Assembly (NCBI GenBank): GCA_030630695.1 | Contig: DAOVMP010000041.1 | Coordinates: 1 to 5,775, forward strand | Length of the DNA: 5,775 nt | Direction of reading: 5' to 3' | Origin: Candidatus Woesearchaeota archaeon | Lineage (GTDB): Archaea; Nanobdellota; Nanobdellia; Woesearchaeales; ARS49 | Part shown: positions 4,120 to 5,775 of the stretch, in pieces | How the letters are laid out: the number at the start of each line of letters is the position of its first letter | Position numbering within the stretch: position 1 is the stretch's first letter | Position numbers and translations under genes: made by a program | The notes under the pieces: generated by a model | Told to the model about the DNA's origin: nothing | Database searches by the model: none | Seen by the model: the letters and a program-made list of their open reading frames with translations, nothing else

Positions 4120-4848
4120 ATGAAAAAAATTGAAACTATCGAAAACAGATGGGATATTCTTTATAGAGATTATCCTGAAGTCTATGATAAATTTGCGAGT
4201 GTAAAGAAATATCCTAAATGGATTCATATTCTTCCTAAGATGTTTGATTTTAAAAGAAAGGTTATTGCAGATATAGGTTCTGGATCAGGATTGTCTACAT
4301 TTGATTTAGCGAAGTATGCAAAAAAAGTAATAGGCATAGAACCTGAAAATGCTATGAGAAACTTAGCAATTAAAAACGCTAAGAAAAAGAAAATTAATAA
4401 CGTAGAATTCAAGAAGGGGCTTGCAGCAAAAATTCCCCTCAAGAAAGATTCTGTTGATTTTGTTATCGGAGCAACACTGGTAGGAATGGATACTCCCGCG
4501 AGCATCAAGAGATTTTTAAAAGAAGCAACCAGAATTGTCAAAAAAGACGGTTACATCATAACTATAGATATTGCTCCAAAATGGTATGGCGGCGAATTAG
4601 CACCAGTAATATTTGGAAAAAAACGCCAATCTAAAGGATTTGATATTGAACATATCATTGACAAAACTCTTTCTAAATTAGGTTTCAAGCATAAAGACTA
4701 TTATCAAATTCAAAATTATGGTTCTGTAGCAAAAGCAGTAAGAACATATGGTTTTATTTTTGGTAAGAAGACTATTGATTATATTAAAAAACACAAGAAG
4801 ACTAAAATCAAGTGGAAGTTAAGAATACATTATAAAAAAATAAAATAA
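4120..4848 (+). CDS. Class I SAM-dependent methyltransferase
   Basis: A 242-aa soluble Rossmann-fold methyltransferase of the Methyltransf_11/UbiE-like type. Motif I is VIADIGSGSGLSTFDLAKYA (residues 48-67); the acidic ribose-binding residue follows in VIGIEPE (70-76, E74). The post-II region NVEFKKGLAAKIPLKKDSVDFVIG (94-117) carries motif IV, and RIVKKDGYIITIDIAP (138-153) is the typical strand after it. The very lysine-rich C-terminal third (about 204-242) may bind RNA or a membrane surface. The substrate cannot be told from sequence. The start is set by the TATA box at leaderless spacing. Neighbours are ribosomal and chromatin genes on the other strand, which gives no firm functional hint. 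Confidence 0.85.
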   Translation: MKKIETIENRWDILYRDYPEVYDKFASVKKYPKWIHILPKMFDFKRKVIADIGSGSGLSTFDLAKYAKKVIGIEPENAMRNLAIKNAKKKKINNVEFKKGLAAKIPLKKDSVDFVIGATLVGMDTPASIKRFLKEATRIVKKDGYIITIDIAPKWYGGELAPVIFGKKRQSKGFDIEHIIDKTLSKLGFKHKDYYQIQNYGSVAKAVRTYGFIFGKKTIDYIKKHKKTKIKWKLRIHYKKIK

Positions 4849-4867
4849 GAAATCTATAGATATTATT

Positions 4868-4874
4868 AAAAAAA
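4868..4874 (-). terminator. T-run after microORF copy 1
   Basis: Seven T on the minus strand begin 4 nt after the TAA stop of the 14-codon ORF at 4879-4923. With the promoter at about 4974-4983 this delimits a transcription unit of roughly 85 nt. The palindrome ATCTATAGAT (4852-4861) lies just beyond. Confidence 0.5.
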
Positions 4875-4878
4875 TTTA

Positions 4879-4923
4879 TTAATATAACTCTACACACAAC
4901 TTAGCAGCTAAACGAGAAGTCAT
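4879..4923 (-). CDS. 14-aa microORF MTSRLAAKLCVELY, copy 1
   Basis: ATG at 4923, TAA at 4881-4879. The peptide is identical to that at 5272-5316, although the DNA differs at six of 42 sense positions: TCT/TCC, CGT/AGA (two changes), AAG/AAA, GTA/GTG and TTA/TTG. All are silent, which is the signature of selection on the amino acids. The peptide is amphipathic, with R4, K8 and E12 on one side and L5, L9, C10, V11, L13 on the other in a helix model. It has its own TATA region about 50 nt upstream and a T-run terminator just downstream. No good Shine-Dalgarno is present, only GGAAAAAGATG. The frame is open upstream of the ATG (encoding STREVNPEKDVNN) but has no usual start codon. I do not recognise the peptide; it may be a free microprotein or a conserved C-terminal tag. 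Confidence 0.55.
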   Translation of the reverse strand: MTSRLAAKLCVELY

Positions 4924-4973
4924 GTTATTTACATCTTTTTCCGGGTTTACTTCACGAGTGGAGAATAGAAAAC

Positions 4974-4985
4974 TATTTATATATG
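4974..4985. promoter_or_regulatory. Shared bidirectional TATA region
   Basis: TATTTATATATG reads as TTTATATAT toward the 71-aa gene (about 24-nt leader containing its Shine-Dalgarno) and as TATATAAATA toward microORF copy 1 (transcription start predicted near 4953, about 30 nt before its ATG). One TATA core in both orientations would couple the two units. Confidence 0.45.
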
Positions 4986-5016
4986 TTAATAACTCTTTTT
5001 TTTGATATAATTTAAT

Positions 5017-5023
5017 GGAGGTG
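5017..5023 (+). promoter_or_regulatory. Strong Shine-Dalgarno GGAGGTG
   Basis: A near-perfect complement of the archaeal 16S rRNA 3' end, 6 nt before the ATG at 5030. It stands out in a window where other single genes and first genes look leaderless, and it fixes the start of the 71-aa gene. Confidence 0.8.
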
Positions 5024-5029
5024 TGAAAA

Positions 5030-5245
5030 ATGACTGAATTTGAACAAAAATATAACCATATTGTTGAACGTGCGTCAGTTATTATCGGTCGTGCTAAACA
5101 AATAACAGAACTAGAATCTCATCCTAGTGATAAACTTGTTTATCATAAAAACGCAAGTACAGCACTATCCTTAGCTTACGAGATTAATAAATCCGCAGAA
5201 GCACTGATAGAATATTTGGAGAATGAACTTAAACAGTTTAAATGA
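5030..5245 (+). CDS. Small helical protein, 71 aa, unknown
   Basis: The start is fixed by GGAGGTG 6 nt upstream; the stop TGA is followed by T6. The protein looks entirely alpha-helical: an N-terminal helix TEFEQKYNHIVERASVIIGRAKQITELE, a turn around HPSDKL (residues 31-36), and a second helix NASTALSLAYEINKSAEALIEYLENELKQF with hydrophobic heptad-like spacing. This suggests a two-helix hairpin or a dimerising coiled coil. There are no Cys residues, signal peptide or DNA-binding motif that I can name. It lies between the two identical microORFs, on the opposite strand and head-to-head with copy 1. A role as antitoxin, adaptor or regulator in that module is possible but unsupported beyond position. 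Confidence 0.75.
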   Translation: MTEFEQKYNHIVERASVIIGRAKQITELESHPSDKLVYHKNASTALSLAYEINKSAEALIEYLENELKQFK

Positions 5246-5251
5246 TTTTTT
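5246..5251 (+). terminator. T6 run after the 71-aa gene
   Basis: Six T follow the TGA stop directly, then AAAA; a short oligo-T signal adequate for archaeal termination. It lies about 20 nt before the opposing microORF copy 2 stop. Confidence 0.45.
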
Positions 5252-5271
5252 AAAATTACGTTTATTAATAA

Positions 5272-5316
5272 TTAATACAACTCCACACACAATTTAGCAG
5301 CTAATCTGGAAGTCAT
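5272..5316 (-). CDS. 14-aa microORF MTSRLAAKLCVELY, copy 2, coupled to toxin-like gene
   Basis: ATG at 5316, TAA at 5274-5272. Its ATG overlaps the TGA stop of the upstream RelE/ParE-like gene as ATGA, the classic arrangement for translational coupling. The encoded peptide is identical to copy 1 despite six DNA differences. Just before the overlap the toxin-like gene ends AAG AAA AAA TGA: a -1 slip on the A6 run would bypass the stop and append MTSRLAAKLCVELY to the toxin-like protein, so the product could be a separate peptide or a frameshifted C-terminal tag. Downstream of the stop there is only a modest T-rich stretch. No homologue is known to me. Confidence 0.6.
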   Translation of the reverse strand: MTSRLAAKLCVELY

Positions 5317-5690
5317 TTTTTCTTAAAACCAAACCTTTTGTTATAATCATCATGGCCAAATATATTCAAAATAAAGGCAACTATTTCTATTTTATCGCTT
5401 TCTAAAATGTATACCATTCTCCAGAACAAAGGCAAATCGACAATAAACAGATTTTTTGCAGTATATTTAATGCTATAATATTTTGGGATTTGTTTTTTCT
5501 TGGCGTTCTCGCCGTAGAAAGGATTATCTACTATAAGATCAAAAGCTCTCTGAATACCGTTCCATAACTTTATTTCGTCAGAATTAATTTTCCCTGATTT
5601 TTTCTGCTCTCCAATAATTTTATTGAGTCGTCTGTATGACTCTTTAGCGTCGTCAATAAGTTCAATAGAAACTTTCTTGTTAAATTTCAC
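5313..5690 (-). CDS. RelE/ParE-fold toxin-like protein
   Basis: A 125-aa protein starting with GTG at 5690, which overlaps the TGA of the preceding frame as GTGA. It matches an archaeal RelE/ParE-superfamily type that I recognise by its C-terminal half: NLFIVDLPLFWRMVYIL (residues 80-96) and IEIVAFILNIFGHDDYNKRFGF (101-122), where the Trp-Arg...Tyr strand and the HDDYNKRFG end are typical. The N-terminal part is two helices (VSIELIDDAKESYRRLNKII and DEIKLWNGIQRAFDLIVDNP), as in the fold. RelE-like toxins cleave mRNA on the ribosome and ParE-like toxins act on gyrase; which applies, or whether the protein is toxic at all, is not shown. Antitoxins usually sit next door, but the upstream fragment is not a recognisable one. 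It is followed by the 14-aa microORF with an ATGA overlap. Confidence 0.75.
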   Translation of the reverse strand: MKFNKKVSIELIDDAKESYRRLNKIIGEQKKSGKINSDEIKLWNGIQRAFDLIVDNPFYGENAKKKQIPKYYSIKYTAKNLFIVDLPLFWRMVYILESDKIEIVAFILNIFGHDDYNKRFGFKKK

Positions 5691-5775
5691 CTTACTCTCA
5701 ATCCCCTTTTTCTCTTAAGTTTGCCCGCAGGATTATAAGTCCAAAGAACTTTGTCACCATGAAAGATAATCTTTC
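5687..5775 (-). CDS. C-terminus of an upstream gene, possibly the antitoxin (partial)
   Basis: A frame open from the window edge (codons begin at 5773) to TGA at 5689-5687 encodes KIIFHGDKVLWTYNPAGK followed by a very basic tail, KRKRGLRVR at its end. Its stop overlaps the toxin-like GTG start as GTGA, which argues it is the real frame and part of one operon. The family cannot be identified from 29 codons. Position suggests an antitoxin or partner. Another frame, ending in NLREKGD with TGA 12 nt before the GTG, is open too but lacks the coupling overlap. Confidence 0.5.
   Translation of the reverse strand, partial: KIIFHGDKVLWTYNPAGKLKRKRGLRVR

Noticed and set aside
4039..4227. N-terminal extension of the eS17 frame up to 4227
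   Set aside because: The extra 63 residues resemble no eS17, run through the TATA boxes and overlap the methyltransferase; the ATG at 4038 gives the normal family length.
4224..4541. 105-aa minus-strand frame inside the methyltransferase
   Set aside because: It is antisense to conserved motif I and lacks initiation signals; its hydrophobic look is the mirror of lysine-rich codons.
4879..5316. CRISPR or transposon-end interpretation of the two 45-nt repeats
   Set aside because: There are only two copies, in direct orientation and about 390 nt apart with a gene between them. The differences fall in codon-silent positions, and there is no inverted repeat, transposase or target duplication.
5698..5775. 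Alternative upstream frame ending NLREKGD before the toxin-like gene
   Set aside because: It ends 12 nt before the GTG start without overlap, whereas the other frame ends in a GTGA overlap like the downstream ATGA junction. Kept only as a less likely option.

Overview
This window is about 5.8 kb of AT-rich archaeal DNA, most likely from a small-genome DPANN-type lineage (Woesearchaeota/Pacearchaeota-like). The domain-level evidence is firm: an Alba chromatin protein, ribosomal protein eS17, tRNA genes without an encoded CCA that are interrupted by introns with bulge-helix-bulge (BHB) splice motifs, and TATA boxes centred about 25-29 nt upstream of start codons, which implies mostly leaderless mRNAs. 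The DPANN placement is an inference from style and compactness.

Layout. Positions 1-936 (+) hold the 3' part of a DUF3326 gene. A tRNA and homing-endonuclease block on the minus strand follows. It contains tRNA-Phe(GAA) at 941-1051 with a T-loop intron and an enlarged variable region, a decayed partial copy of that tRNA (about 1089-1143), a hairpin-rich spacer, tRNA-Arg(TCG) at 1320-1441 with two introns (D-stem and canonical 37/38), and a two-motif LAGLIDADG endonuclease gene (1444-2181) ending 2 nt before tRNA-Arg. Next come two convergent, 3'-overlapping genes of unknown function (2319-2915 + and 2890-3417 -). An eS17-Alba operon (minus, 4038 to 3541) is divergent from a class I SAM-dependent methyltransferase (4120-4848 +).

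The last kilobase is the most unusual. An operon on the minus strand has an unidentified gene (C-terminus only), a RelE/ParE-fold toxin-like gene and a 14-codon ORF, MTSRLAAKLCVELY, chained by GTGA and ATGA 4-nt overlaps. The same 14-aa ORF occurs again at 4879-4923, with its own putative promoter and T-run terminator. The two copies differ at six nucleotides and all six are silent, so selection appears to act on the peptide. A 71-aa helical protein with a strong Shine-Dalgarno site (5030-5245 +) lies between the copies and shares a bidirectional TATA region with copy 1. I could not assign a function to the peptide. The duplicated, protein-constrained microORF attached to a toxin-type operon is the best candidate here for an undescribed system.
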